Translations under genes and position numbers: made by a program | Assembly: GCA_022496805.1 (NCBI GenBank) | Contig: CM040103.1 | Location: 12,542,001-12,606,000 of the forward strand | From: Pohlia nutans | Taxonomy: Eukaryota; Streptophyta; Bryopsida; Bryales; Mniaceae | Direction of reading: 5' to 3' | DNA: 64,000 bases | Notes under the pieces: model-generated | Databases searched by the model: none | The model's input: the letters and a program-made list of their open reading frames with translations, nothing else | Told to the model about the DNA's origin: nothing | Part shown: positions 23,332 to 35,499 of the stretch, one piece after another | How the letters are laid out: every line of letters starts with the position of its first letter | Numbering within the stretch: position 1 is the stretch's first letter

Positions 23332-26300
23332 CTACCTTAGTTTGCCCAATTGTTTTTGGGTGAACAATGTTTGCAATGTAGAAAGGTGGGGTTGCTCAAT
23401 TTTTGGTTTCCTTCTGACAAAAGAGCATGGCATTCTAGCATTTTTTTCTTCACAAAATTCATTTTTAGTAGGTTTGATAACTACTAAATGATGTATTTAT
23501 TGTCCCGGGATACTATTTTAAAATCTGAACACTATTTAATTTTAGGAAGATATAGTTTCTTTGTAAGGAAAAAAATGAATGTAGTGTTCCAATGACATAA
23601 TTATGGCGTAGTGTCAAAGGACAGTATTTCTCTTTACCTTTGAACAAATTGTGGTAAAAGACATCAATTCTCCTCTAACATTAAATATGCCATTTAGTGT
23701 AGTGCTTTTTGACTTTTGTTGAAGTTCAACATGCCCAAGTCTATCATGGCCCAATTACGCAAACAAGCTGCATTCACCAAGAACTAATTGCAAGATCTAA
23801 AATAATTCGTCTTGAAGTACCTTTGCCAAAAAATGAATGTTTCACAAGTTATGGCTGCACATAAGGATGTTGTAGAGAAAACGTACCAAGAGGGGAAACC
23901 AGTTGAGAGGGATTGCTTTCTACATGAAGTGGATCATGTACAAAAAAATTCTAATCAAGTCGCACAAGAAACTTATAAACTACACAAGAATGATGCAAAA
24001 AACATGAGCGTGCCAATAGAATATTGAGAAAGTTTTCTATTATTCAAAAATGATGCAACACCTATGTTCAATATGATGCAAACACCTATGTTCAATATGA
24101 TGCAAACACCCATATTCATCATTGAACTTTCATCATGTTCATTGTGTATTATGTATAAAACTTGGGTACTTTCAAAACTTCATATTTCTTAATGTAATCA
24201 GAAGCATTTAGACAGAAGTGTAAAATGTTTATTTGTCTAAAAATTAAAAAAATCTTTTAACACATTTTACTTGATTAGAAAATTGTAAAACATTTCTTTT
24301 AACACATTTCTAGACAAGTAAAACATTTCTAGAAAAGTTAGACGTCTCAGTAATATAAATTCTTTGAGTTTACAAAAGTGCGAGATGAATCCAAAAATTA
24401 CAGTCAGTAGCCAAGATTGGAACAATTGGAAGGACATCAATGATGACATCCAGCTGTCCACAAAAATGTTGAAGATGATGTCCAAGACAAAGTCCATGCG
24501 AACATCTACTAGGATGAATTTCATCATATTCATTGCATGAACAAAGGCGGCTAGAGTTAGTTGCCGCCACCATAGTTAGGTCATGAACTTTTAAGGGGGA
24601 TTAGAGGCTACACAAATCTCATTCTTGCCTTTATTTTCCAACTAGTTAGAGTTTTGGAGTGTAGAGGTTTTGAAAAGTGTTGCCATCTATTTTTTAAATT
24701 ATGATTATTTAGTGAAACTAGTTGTAAACATTAATAAGAGAATGTTAGTTGTAGAGAGAGCTATAGAACATGTATTGGCTGAGAGATGGAGTTCTCATTT
24801 TTTCATTGAGCGGACAAGAGGGAAGATGCTACGTTGTCTCAAAAGCATCACAGCAAAGTCAAGGCCGGGAGGGATGATCCCGGGGACGACTTGATGAAGA
24901 AGCCAGTGTTGATTAATGTTTGTTTTTGATTGAATTAGTTGATAGACATTGAGGCCCCTAAACTCTTCCCCCCCCCCCTCTCTTCCCCTAGTACAGTGAC
25001 AAATGAGCAATGGAACAACCTCGTGGTGATTGGATGAGTGAAGTGCGAGGTGAGGTGTCAAGGAGGAAGTTGGATCAGATGCAGTCAATCTCAAATTGCA
25101 AAACATTGAAGAGAGTGAAAATGGATAGACTCCGTGAGGCGGCGCTTGTTAGGTTGATGAACACTTCTTGATGGCTGATGCATGTTGTTGCAGTCTTGAT
25201 GCATATTTTTGTGGACGTCAGTGAGAATGTGCCATTGACTTTATAACTGCCAATAATAATTTCTCCGTATAATAATTGCAGTATGACATTTGCAACATCA
25301 TTGTCTTCTATTCACATTTAACAATATATTGTTTACATCTTTTTTCATTTATGATATATTGGGAAGACTTTTTTACAATGCTATGGAATTGTTCTAAGCT
25401 TTTGATGGACAACACACCACAAATACACAAATTCATTTCTCTTCTACAAAATTTGCCACTTCAAAATTATTAGACACGACACATCTTCTACATATAATCT
25501 GAACATTTGAGAATTCTTTCAAACAAAACTTGCATATTTTATGACAATGGGTCCAATGATAATTTTTATGTGGGTCAGGATTTTGACGTTCTTTAGGTTT
25601 TAGATCAAAAATGTTTTTTAAATATTGAATTTGTAAAGTATAAGTGCATGGTACTACAAACAACTTTACATGTTACTCTTTTCTCTTATGATTATTAAAC
25701 AGACAACTTTTAGCCATGTCTCCTCCATAATCAAGCTCTAAAACATTTCTATCATCAATATATTTTACATATTTGACCTCAACCAAAGAACTTTTTGCAC
25801 TTTAATCCTTCATTAAAACAAACAATCAAGACTATTAAATTAATAATACTTTGTGACTTGCTACTCGACTATACAAGTGAGATCTTGTCAATTCTACAAC
25901 GTTATCTCCTTCATCCACTAAGCCACACTTATAGTCACATAGTACTGTCTGTTTACATACCTTAACTCTTCATATCTATCTTAATAACCATATGATTAAC
26001 TAAATCATAAACGCATGGTTTATTATTTCCCTCGTAACTAATTTAATAACCATATGATTAACTCAGTCATAAATGTTTGGTTTATCGGTTCCCTCAAAAT
26101 TATTAACTTAATTACTAAATAAACTTAATTTTGACAAAGACGAAACCAAAACATAAAATAATGGACAACAATAAATAATATTGATTTAATCAAAATATAT
26201 TGTGAATTTGTGATACACATTTACACTACCTCAACAAACTTTTGTTTTTTATATTGAATATAGATCAAATTAAAAAGTGCGCTGAGGTAGATTTGAAGTA

Positions 26301-27556
26301 GACCTCATGCCTACCTCAACACACTTTTACTTTTTATATAAAATTTAGAGAAGGAGCGACATGACGAAGGTGACTGAATAAGCAAGTCTGATGGTGGGAA
26401 GTAGGAGGTAGCGCGAAATCAAGCAACATCATCAAAAAAATTATCATCACCAATGCCGGCAAGAAATGGCAGAAGGCTAATTACTGCTAGACACGTCACT
26501 TGTGGAGCTTTCAAATTTTCCACACAAGGGAATTGCTGTGCCATGACTCAATGACAACAATAACACAAAACGTCCAAGCCATACATTTTAAGTAGTATCA
26601 ATTTATCTTTGAATCTAATACAGTTTACTCTACTACATACTCTAAATCTTTATCAACATCAATTCCAGGAGGAGGTGGTGGTAAATCTACTCTCCCTAGA
26701 ATTATACTAGATTCAAGATTCTAGCCGAAGAGGATGGCTGAAAGCACGGGAGATTTACACAGGTGTCTCGTGGGCAGAATTTGAGGGCGTGAAGCCAAAT
26801 TCAAACAACAAACGGTGAAGGAAGCGTCCAACAAGTACACATGTCAAAGGCAAAGAGCAAAGACGGGAAGACATGCAATTGATTCACTGGATTTGGCCGT
26901 TGGTCTATGAGGTCGTGTAGGCAGTGGATTATACTGTTGCATCCCAACGGCGTTAACGATGTTCATATTGAACAAAATAAATAGTGTGGAGTGACTGCGT
27001 TGTGAGAAACATATGCTATTGCATCGTTATGGTGGGAATCGGCAAACGCTACATCTGAGACAATTTGTCCTAGTTTCAACCCTGCTTCCTTGTCATTGTG
27101 AGTGCGACAATGTGAACCGCTGCCTTTGCTCCCTGTCAATTTTTCATTTGAAGATTCTACCTTAGTCTCCATGTATCTATCTGTTTTCTTTTTTAATTTT
27201 CCTTCATTTAGTTGCAGTTGCATTGTTACAAGTGAGAATATGGTTTGAGTATCCTCAATTTGATGTTGTATTGATTTCCAAGCATATAGTAAAAATGGAA
27301 TTACATTTTTTTTTTGTTAGCTTGATCACAGAATGGTGAGGTTGTCTATGAATTTGCATCCGCTCTTCTAAAAGCAGATCTCCAAAAATGACTCAATTTT
27401 TAAAGAATCGGAAGTTTGCAGCTCGTTCAAAATTTCAAAGCGTTGCTTCTTGCCATTCTAGCCTAATTCTTTAGGCAAGGCATCAATACCAGATTTATGG
27501 TGGATCCAAAAAACAAACCAACGAAGAGAGATTAAAGACTGAGACTAAATGGAGGG
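23332..27556. other. AT-rich intergenic region
   Basis: More than 4 kb without a recognisable gene. Short open frames (for example 23812-24027 and 26963-27223) show no motif, no conserved family and no codon pattern I can support. One short tandem repeat is listed separately. Confidence 0.5.
24050..24119. repeat. triple 23-24-bp tandem repeat
   Basis: Three units of ATGATGCAA(A)CACCTATGTTCA in direct tandem order; the third has two changes. Confidence 0.9.
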
Positions 27557-27850
27557 GTGGTTTATGTTCCGAAATGGGGTTTTCAAGGCTACAAACTCCT
27601 CCATGGCATACTAAATGACATTGTTGCAGAAAAAATCTGGTCACATATCCGGAAGAATTCGCTTTCTCATCCCCTTGACAAAATAGACGCCATTTTAAAG
27701 ATGCGAGCAATTTCCAAGTTTTGGCTACAATTCATTGATGAAATGCAAGCAATGCATACTACCACATGCATTTGCTTGCCATTGAAGCTGGGATTCCTTT
27801 GTGGCAGCACATGGTCACCTAAATCAATTAGCCGGGCAATACGATACTAA
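27557..27850 (+). CDS. F-box-like ORF, probably a fragment
   Basis: A 97-codon frame. The segment DIVAEKIWSHI...ILKMRAISKFWLQFID has the spacing of an F-box (a hydrophobic start, then an SKxW block). No downstream Kelch, LRR or other substrate-binding domain follows, and there is no conserved exon to join. It may be a truncated F-box gene or a chance similarity; I cannot decide from sequence alone. Confidence 0.25.
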   Translation: MVYVPKWGFQGYKLLHGILNDIVAEKIWSHIRKNSLSHPLDKIDAILKMRAISKFWLQFIDEMQAMHTTTCICLPLKLGFLCGSTWSPKSISRAIRY

Positions 27851-28939
27851 ACTACTTGTTTCTAATACTAAGAAATAAAATTATGTTACCTGGCTAAACG
27901 TGCAATTTACTTGCACCTTCTGTTGTGGACTTGGTCGAAGTATCATATCTCATGGGAACGTGTTTTAATGATTATAAGAAAAATAATGTTGTTTTTCAAT
28001 GCAGACGTAGTTAAAACGTTGCTACAACCAAGTCGATGTAGCTTCTGACAATCTCGATGCAGAGAATCAAGTAAACGTAGTAAAATTCTTCAAATGTAGC
28101 TTCACAGATGTAGCTCTTGTTGTATTGTTCTAGTAGTGTCCCCCTTCACATGTGAAACCATTGATTATCTAAGCTAACTCACCACCATCATAACAAATAG
28201 GAGTTCAAATATTGTATGTATACAAATCATAATCCATATATGTTAAATTACTACAAAATCCACCTTGTTCTTGATGTAAACTCCATTTGGGACAAATTAG
28301 AAATTCCTACATGTGCTACTTCCGCTTTAGTGTGCTCAAATAGAATAGGGGTAAAAGTACTAAATTTTTTACTATAAATGAAAGAAATCAAGGATACCAA
28401 GTCTTAATCACGCCTCATTTCTCAACGGTTGAAGCATCACATTGCATCTTCCGATTGGGAACATATCAAGAAAAAAATAAACCCATGTCTATATCTAAAT
28501 TCCATTAGAAAATAAAATATAATTTTGACTGATAGTTTTTCTAATATGAAATGGAGAAAATCAACAAAGTAATTCAAAGAAGTTAACAATAAATACAAAA
28601 AAAACAACGTATATACTTGCTCTCCATTTAAAGGAGTGCATTTATCCTCTCCATTGTGCCCCGTTACACTTGGCAAAACTAGCACTATTTTTTAAACTCA
28701 TAAGTGTGGTAGTGAGATCCTTTATACTACTCTTGTGACATTTAAGCAAATGGGGTAAAATGAACTACAAGGACTATCTCCTTTAATGTCTTATCCTATA
28801 TTGCAACCCCCTCATGATGAATAGGCAAATAATCTCCAGGAACAACATCCAAAGCTAATCCATGAAGGTTTTCAAAGCACCATTTCCTTGCATAACAAAA
28901 TTATTTTCATTCCACTAATTTAATTATTTATATGAATTT
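27851..28939. other. AT-rich intergenic region
   Basis: No gene, structured repeat or mobile-element terminus recognised. Confidence 0.5.
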
Positions 28940-29046
28940 AAGGAAAAAAAAAAGGAGGAAAGAAAAAAAAAAAAAAAAGAAGGAAAAAACTCAAAAAAAA
29001 AGAAAGAAAGGAAGAAAGGAAGAAAGGAAGAAAGACAAGAAAAAAT
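28940..29046. repeat. purine-rich microsatellite tract
   Basis: About 105 bases consisting almost only of A and G on the plus strand, including poly(A) and repeated GGAAGAAA units. Confidence 0.9.
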
Positions 29047-29189
29047 AATATAAAATAATATAAATTTTTTAGTAAGAACTTTTATGTTTTTTGGCTTAGT
29101 TCCTCTTTTTAATGTAAATACGGGATCAATATATGTCTAATAACATGTTGAATGTAAATGAGGGAGTGGATGACAAATAGACTTAGAAA

Positions 29190-29650
29190 TACCCTTCATA
29201 AAGATAGGAAGAGGCCTGGATGTAAAGAAAAGACAAACTTAAGCAAGTAGTTCACTCTAGAGATTCTAAAGGGTATGACCAATTGTTCTAGGAAGATAAA
29301 TAGGCTTCTTCCTTGATTCACAAACAGGTGGAGCGTTATACTCATCATTCCATCTAAGACGATTATCATTTGGTCGATACGGTGGATTTGCTTTTGGTCT
29401 AGTGAAAGGTCTCTTATTAGGTTTAGAGGACCTTTTTGTACCCATGGTCTAAAATTAGGTGTAGTTCCCACTTGATTAATACTTTGTAAATTCCAACAAT
29501 TAGTGATATTATGATTTCCACCACAATAAGAACATTTTGGTCCTTGTTGAGGTGGGATGGGCATTAATTAACCATATATCCAAGTCCCTTACAATTTGCA
29601 CACCACACATTAACTCTAGTATTTGTGGGTTTTGGACGTTTAATAGGGGC
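29190..29650 (-). pseudogene. retrotransposon gag-like remnant with two zinc knuckles
   Basis: On the minus strand a frame reads through RPKPTNTRVNVWCANCKGLG, where a first CCHC-type knuckle has Tyr in place of His and is interrupted by TAA. The same frame continues PIPPQQGPKCSYCGGNHNI, a second knuckle of the form CX2CX3HX4C. The next 80 codons are open but have no recognisable domain. Paired knuckles separated by a Pro-rich spacer suggest the nucleocapsid end of a plant retrotransposon gag. No protease, reverse transcriptase, integrase or LTR was found nearby, so this is a decayed fragment. Confidence 0.55.
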
Positions 29651-30289
29651 ATTGGTGACCTGAACTCTCAATTCTTGCAGAGCGCACTAAGCTCATCTTG
29701 TAAGTGATCAACTTTTTGTGGTTCATCTTGTAGTTTTTTTAGACGATGGAAAGTTTGATTGAACAAGCATTGGAACAGCTGTTTGTAATGGAATTGTATT
29801 TAAATAAATTTGCGGTTGTTGCGATTTCGAAAAATTTCATTTGTTCCGGTGACACTGCGTAAGTTATAGTAATTTTTTTCAGATTTGATCTCTCATTTCC
29901 AATTCTAGTCATGTGTTCGGGAATTGGAAGTGGAAGAGTTATCGCATGTTTGTACTTTGATAATCAATTGCATTGGTTTTGGGAAGTTTTGTGGGTCAAT
30001 TAGTCTGGTGTATTATTTTCTGCAGTATATCATATTGTTGTGTAGGGCATCCAACACCATTTGCAAACAGACAAGCATACATTCAAGTTTAAAAATAAAA
30101 TAAATTTGACAAGCCTAACAGCCTATCCCTATGGTACGTTTTTAAGGGTTAAGGATTAACGAATATTGCCTTTTCAAGCTTTAAGTGTAAGTCCTTGCCC
30201 CATCGATGAACGCCATCACTCGCTCTACATTAACGGTCACTCGCTCTAACTTCTCCATTCCACACTGTCACCATATATGATCCAGTTCT

Positions 30290-30969
30290 ATATCCAGTGA
30301 CGGAGGAGCCTCACTCGTAATAATTTGATCTACACTAGCAAACATTGTCATGTTTGCTAGCTCTTCTCCGCTTTGCTTGTGCCTCAGTATCTCCGCCATT
30401 CTTCTAGCGCAATTCCCGTCTACTCGCTAGGCAAATTATGGGCGTGGGGTTCTCATTTGGATCTTGCTTCGAACGGGGAAATTTGGCGCCATTAGGGCGG
30501 GCGTTTGAGCTTTGGAAAGGCCTTTTGGACAATCGAGGAGCAGATCTGTGTATCTTGATATATCATGGAACATCCTTTTAAGTTACGAATTCCCCCTAGG
30601 ATTACCACGCAGTAGGCTGTACAGCAGCTCAGAGCAGCTATCTCTTTTATAAACAATCTCTAGTATAATCAATTTCGTGGTTTTGAGCGTATGTTATGGG
30701 CTTTCTTGGAGATTTAGCTAATGTATCAAATAGGGAACTTAAACAGTGACGAAGTCTATAGGGAAGTCGCGTCGTTGTTTAAAAATCATTTCGATTCGTT
30801 CTTTTGGTTTACGCATTTCATGCCCCTGAGGGAGAGTTTCACGACGACTGCGCTAACTACTTTGTATCTTTCCCGGGACGCTGATTGTCTGATTGACGTT
30901 GAGGAACTTAGTATAGAGGAAATTCTTGCTCGGTACAATGAAACGGTAATTGACCAATGTAGATGCTAG
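30290..30969 (+). pseudogene. SIN3-type PAH-family pseudogene, copy A
   Basis: The 5' part (30293-30590) is a repeated leader shared with copies C and D at 36.7 and 39.4 kb (for example GGGCGTGGGGTTCTCATTTG). From about 30614 one frame reads AVQQLRAAISFINNL, stop, YNQFRGFERMLWAFLEI, stop, LMYQIG, then EVYREVASLFKNHFDS and FTHFMPLR. This is the four-helix pattern of a paired amphipathic helix domain, closest to PAH2 of SIN3 co-repressors. Two in-frame stops and the lack of the rest of SIN3 make it a pseudogene. Confidence 0.7.
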
Positions 30970-30996
30970 CCTCAAAAATAATAAGTGCAGATCTAT

Positions 30997-31872
30997 AACC
31001 AGTGACTGAGGAGCCTCGCTTGTAAGAATTTGATCTGCACTAGTTGTCAATCATGGACGTTTGATGTTCTCCGCTTGTGCCTCAATTTCTCCGCCGTTCG
31101 AAATCCTCCTGCAATTCTAGCTACTCGCTGAGTGGGCAGTTCTGAGGCATGGGGAATTCTAATTTAGATATATCTAGCTTGCTTGCTTGCTACGGAGATC
31201 GATCGTTGGCGCTGCATGTTACGGCGGGTGTTAGGCCCTTTTGACTATCGATGGAGGAGGACTTGTTGACAGACTGGGAAGTACCAATAATATTAGAACC
31301 TACAATCATAGAAGAAACAACAACCTTGCAGCGGGAGGGCCAGGAGGATCATGACCCTTCGCGCCACTTAAGCGGCGAGTCTTCAAGTGGCCATGATTAG
31401 AGATTCACGCCGGAAGCTGCGATTAAGCCTGCTTGTCCTGAAATGATGGTGTTCAATCCCGCTTTGGATGCTGACTTCGATTGAGCGCTTTACTATGTGT
31501 CCATGATCGATCAAGGATCGGTTTCAAGAGGATGGGAATGCCACGTGCGAGGCTTTACGGGAGCTTCTGGAGATGTACGATAGAGGAGAAAAGACCCGTA
31601 GCGAACTCCATCAAGGAGTCCAATCGTTGTTTGCGGATCATGAGATCCTGATATACGGGTTTGAATGTTTCATGCCCATGAAAACGACGGATGCACATTT
31701 TCCTCGAGACAATAATGCCACCACGAATAATAATGTCACGAATCGTGTACATCTTGGGCAGGACAATGCAAGGAATCATCTTGTGACTAATATATATTTG
31801 ACGCCGTTCTTGGCCGGGATTCATCAACACCGACCAACACCGACACCGAATGCAAATGGCAGGATTTCTTGA
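30997..31872 (+). pseudogene. SIN3-type PAH-family pseudogene, copy B
   Basis: It starts with the same leader block as copy A (compare 30293 and 30999: CCAGTGAC.GAGGAGCCTC). An ATG at 31251 opens a 49-codon frame ending at TAG (31399). Further on, a PAH domain can be read as ALYYVSMI, then after a small frameshift KDRFQEDGNATCEALRELLE, and MYDRGEKTRSELHQGVQSL followed by FADHEILIYGFECFMP. One stop upstream and a GATC duplication-type shift near 31510 disrupt it. Confidence 0.65.
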
Positions 31873-31949
31873 ACCTGGAAGACTGGCCTAACCAGTTTTT
31901 ATGATTGAGTTACTTGCTTGGCCAGGGCAACACGATTGATCGAATGGCA

Positions 31950-32154
31950 ACGGGAGGTATATCAAACACTGAGTTTAATTCGTCTGATCAATTTTTTTTA
32001 TTAATTCTTCATCCAATGCACCGAAGAATGTCTTATTCGGAGTGTTCAAAGTTGCATGAGGGTTCCATCATCTAGCAAAATGATGGAGGGAACATGTAGT
32101 AAGGTAGTCTAAGCAACACTCTTTTGCATAAAAAAATTAGGCACTCGGATGTTG
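31950..32154. repeat. dispersed copy of the TROL-intron minisatellite unit, split by the Tc1-like element
   Basis: Blocks such as CAATGCACCGAAGAATGT, TTCAAAGTTGCAT and GGGTTCCATCAT match the units at 44.8-45.5 kb in TROL intron 1. The right-hand remainder (GGTAGAAGCAACACTGA) follows the transposon at about 34226-34280. The transposon therefore landed inside this repeat. Confidence 0.75.
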
Positions 32155-32156
32155 TA

Positions 32157-34178
32157 CAGTACCCTGTAACAAGTGTTGCAACACACTCTGTTTTTTCACT
32201 TAAAACATATCCCATAGCCTGATTTAGAATGATGGTGTTGGCATGATAATCAACACATCTCCATGAGATTTTTTGCATCATGAAAGGTGTTCCAGTTACC
32301 TTCATACACCATGCATTTTCTAAATATAAAGAGGCATCCATTGCCGTGTGTCTACCAAAATTGCCATCATGCTTAAAAATCTTGGAAAAGGTACCCTTCT
32401 TAATCTGATCACTTCTTCTCTGGGATATCAGATTTTGAGTATGTTTGAGCTTGGGATGGTCCAGAGATACACATACTTGTTTGCAAGGCATCTTGATGGT
32501 ACACATTTCTTAGAAAAATTGTGTGCAACAAGTCCTGTTTGTCAAACATATCGTTTCTGTGTTGTTGTTAGGACCTTTTTTATCAAAATTTTTGTGGATG
32601 TAAATGTTGTTTGAAGATTATGCACCATGACAAGGAGTTATGTATCAAATGATATATAACACATGATAGTTGGTATGCAGAAAGCTGGCATGTCAGTGAG
32701 TGAAATTGGAAACATTGTAGGAAGGCCAAAATCGACTATTTCAAAGATTCTCAAGCGATTTAGAATTAGTGGCTCTGTATTGCCAGCAAGTAGGTCCGGT
32801 AGGCCGCAAAACATGAGTGATCGAGATATGAGAAAGCTCCATAGAGATCTTAGTAGTAATCGTCGTGCTCCTCTTGCAGAATTGTGCAGCAATGTGACAT
32901 CTTCCGTGGGTATGTCAACTTTACGTAAAGAGCTTCATGAGCTTGGTGTTAACAGTTGCATTGCAGTGAAGAAACCATTCTTGAGTGACATACACAAGGC
33001 AAAGATGTTGGCTTTTGCAAATGAGCACTTGCATTGGACGATTGACGATTGGAGTAATGTGATTTGGACCGATGAGTCATCCTTTGAAGTTGGAAAACCA
33101 TCACGCCAAATTCGTGTCTGGCGAAAAGTATCTCAACGCTACAACTACAATTGCTTAGCACCTACATTCAAATCCGGAAGGACTTCAATTATAGTATGGG
33201 GTGCTATCAGTGGCTCTTCTAAGTCTTATTTGGTGTTAATTCCTCCTAATAGACACACTGCCAAAGACTTTGTAGAGATAGTATCTCAAGGAGCATTAGA
33301 GCATTATTATTGGCACCATGACCACTATGAGCACCTCATTTTAATGGAGGATGGTGCTCCAGTACATGGTAGTAATATACAAAAAAATTGGAGAGAGCAG
33401 TTTGGATTGAAAAAGCTTGAATGGCCACCAAATTCTCTTGACCTTAATCCTATAGAGAATGTCTGGAAGCAAGTTAAAGATCAAGTGCAACATAGAAATA
33501 GACCACGAATCAAAGACGAAATGTGGACATCAGTCAATCTGGCTTGGGAGGATATACCTCAAGAAAGCATCAAGAAGTTGATTTCAACAATGCCAACCCG
33601 GATGAAAGCTGTAATAGCAGCTCAAGGTGGTAGCACTCGATGGTAGTAGGTGTTCCATTTTACTGTAGAATATTTGTTAGTGAGTAAGACATATTGTAAA
33701 CTTCATATCATATTAGGCTTCTATACTACTATAGCTTTGTAATGATACCTTATTTGACTTTATTTGATCAAATTTTGATTTAATATATGAGTTTGATTTC
33801 CTTAGCCTAGAATATGAATGAAGGAAACTATGAAAATACTTTAGAGCCACATAGAGGAGAATTTTACCTACATAGTGTGCATCTTTGTAATACCAAGAAT
33901 GTGAACAATGATATATCCTATAAATTGGTGCAATCAAATCTTAAAAAATCATCATATATATTTCTCAGTTAATTTTTTTTGAAATTAAGTGAATAAGATA
34001 AAATAATTCACCAAAAATAGAGATTTCATTTTTGACATTGACATTTTATGAACACGTGAAGGGTCCGTAACACAAAAGATTTAATAGGATAAATTTGATA
34101 AAATCCTCCCATATTGAAAATGAATGAGAGAATTTCAAGAGTTCACAAAATGGTTGCAAGACATGTTGGAGGGTACTG
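32157..34178 (+). mobile_element. Tc1-like (DD34E) DNA transposon, near full-length
   Basis: A 2022-bp element flanked by TA target duplications (32155-32156 and 34179-34180). The ends are inverted repeats of about 30 bp starting CAGTACCCT and sharing TTGCAAC. It encodes a transposase at 32663-33646, preceded by a long 500-bp 5' region. An internally deleted relative with the same termini lies at 62998-63932. Confidence 0.93.
32663..33646 (+). CDS. Tc1/mariner-superfamily transposase, DD34E
   Basis: 327 aa from the first usable ATG. The N-terminus has a helix-turn-helix (KAGMSVSEIGNIVGRPKST) and a GRPQ hook. The catalytic triad is Asp137 (IWTDESSF), Asp230 (MEDGAPVH) and Glu265 (DLNPIENVW), with 34 residues between the last two. 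That is the Tc1 spacing, unlike the DD39D of typical plant mariner-like elements. Upstream in the same frame, an ATG at 32627 gives ten codons (MTRSYVSNDI) and then a TAA at 32657, just before this start. The original protein probably began there and has suffered one nonsense change. The catalytic core is otherwise open and may still be functional in DNA terms; activity is unknown. Confidence 0.95.
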   Translation: MIVGMQKAGMSVSEIGNIVGRPKSTISKILKRFRISGSVLPASRSGRPQNMSDRDMRKLHRDLSSNRRAPLAELCSNVTSSVGMSTLRKELHELGVNSCIAVKKPFLSDIHKAKMLAFANEHLHWTIDDWSNVIWTDESSFEVGKPSRQIRVWRKVSQRYNYNCLAPTFKSGRTSIIVWGAISGSSKSYLVLIPPNRHTAKDFVEIVSQGALEHYYWHHDHYEHLILMEDGAPVHGSNIQKNWREQFGLKKLEWPPNSLDLNPIENVWKQVKDQVQHRNRPRIKDEMWTSVNLAWEDIPQESIKKLISTMPTRMKAVIAAQGGSTRW

Positions 34179-34180
34179 TA

Positions 34181-34547
34181 CAGTACAACAGTTTTATTAT
34201 AGACGCACCGTTTTTCGACGTTTAGGTAGAAGCAACACTGATCAATTATTAGTGTTGTCAAGTGCACAGTCAAAGTATGTCTTATTTTCATAATACTGAA
34301 AGTCAAAGTATCTTGATATGACTTAGAAAATTAGATCATGCAGATTATGAGCATTTCGTAAAATTGATCATATGTCTTCAAAAATTAGACGTGTACTCAC
34401 TGAGATTTTGTGCAAAAGTTTCATAGGTCTTAGATGGGCTTTTCAATCAACTTCCTTGACTAAGTACTGCCTGTAATGGGTGATCAAATGAGACCATCTA
34501 TCAATTCCTAATTTCTTCACATGCTTGAATCTGCTTGAGTTCACTCA
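34181..34547. other. right flank of Tc1-like element
   Basis: It contains the remainder of the minisatellite-like repeat (34226-34280) and AT-rich DNA without genes. Confidence 0.5.
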
Positions 34548-34913
34548 GGGCCGCTTCATACTATGGCCGAAGGTCGAGAGGCCATCGATTTCCACTAATC
34601 AAATTGCAAGAAACCATGGTTTCGGCCTCTCGACCCTTCACACTAGAGGCCAAAGTCAAAAGGCCGTGGACCTCCAAAATGTTTACATGACAACACTTTT
34701 TGACCAAGGTGACGGCCTCTCGAGAGGAAGTTTGGGTCCTACATTTTGCAAGACCCGTCACTATGGTCGAGAGGCCGTCGATTTCTTTTCATAAAAAATG
34801 AAAACTATATTTTATGCCTATTTTCAGTAGATTTCTTTGTCCGACTCTCAACAAAGTTTGGACTCTCAATCCGACGGCCTCAAGACTTGGACGACCATAG
34901 TGTAAAGCGGCCC
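34548..34913. mobile_element. MITE with GGGCCGCTT termini
   Basis: The left end GGGCCGCTTCATACTATGG and the right end (reverse complement GGGCCGCTTTACACTATGG) form terminal inverted repeats that extend imperfectly inward through GAGAGGCC. The motif (T)CGAGAGGCC or its complement recurs several times internally. Flanks TTCACTCA and TTAAATCA could be a degraded 8-bp target duplication, which would fit hAT, but this is weak. Confidence 0.7.
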
Positions 34914-35499
34914 TTAAATCAGGTTAAGCCCACAAGATTGTTTCTAAATTGGGTTTTTTTAATGTTTTTCATTTTTTTTCATTTATATAATAAGTTGATT
35001 TGCTCTTATGAACTTGTATATTGATTGTCTGAACTGTGGGTATCGATCGTTTGGAGTTTCTGTGGCAATACCTCAGTGATACGTAGGTTTTCAGAAGCTA
35101 CACATTTTGTGAAGCTACACATCTTGACTCTCATTGTATCATTGCTAATTCCTTCATTACTTTAGAAAAGTGAATCTGATTAAAGATTCTTTTCCAATCT
35201 CGTTTTCAAAGGGGAACTCCATTGCACTACTCTATTATAGTACGTAAGGGTTAACTCCTTCACGTCACTGATGGCATTCTGAAACTGGACGACCAACACA
35301 TTCAAACCTTCCCTATGTCCGAATCAATGCTTGGATGAAAATTTTGGAGATACTGCCCGAAGTTATTGGCCTATCTAATGGGTTAGATTTAGTCATATTT
35401 GAGTACATATTTTTGGAAAATTACAAATGTAAAAGTATGTGAAAATTGCATTGACTGTAGTTCAAAAGTGGCCTTGCAAATATGAGGTTATAAATTTAA

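Noticed and set aside
24860..24885. GC-rich palindromic CCGGGAGGGATGATCCCGG, considered as a terminator or transposon end
   Set aside because: It is isolated, has no partner end and sits in AT-rich plant DNA.
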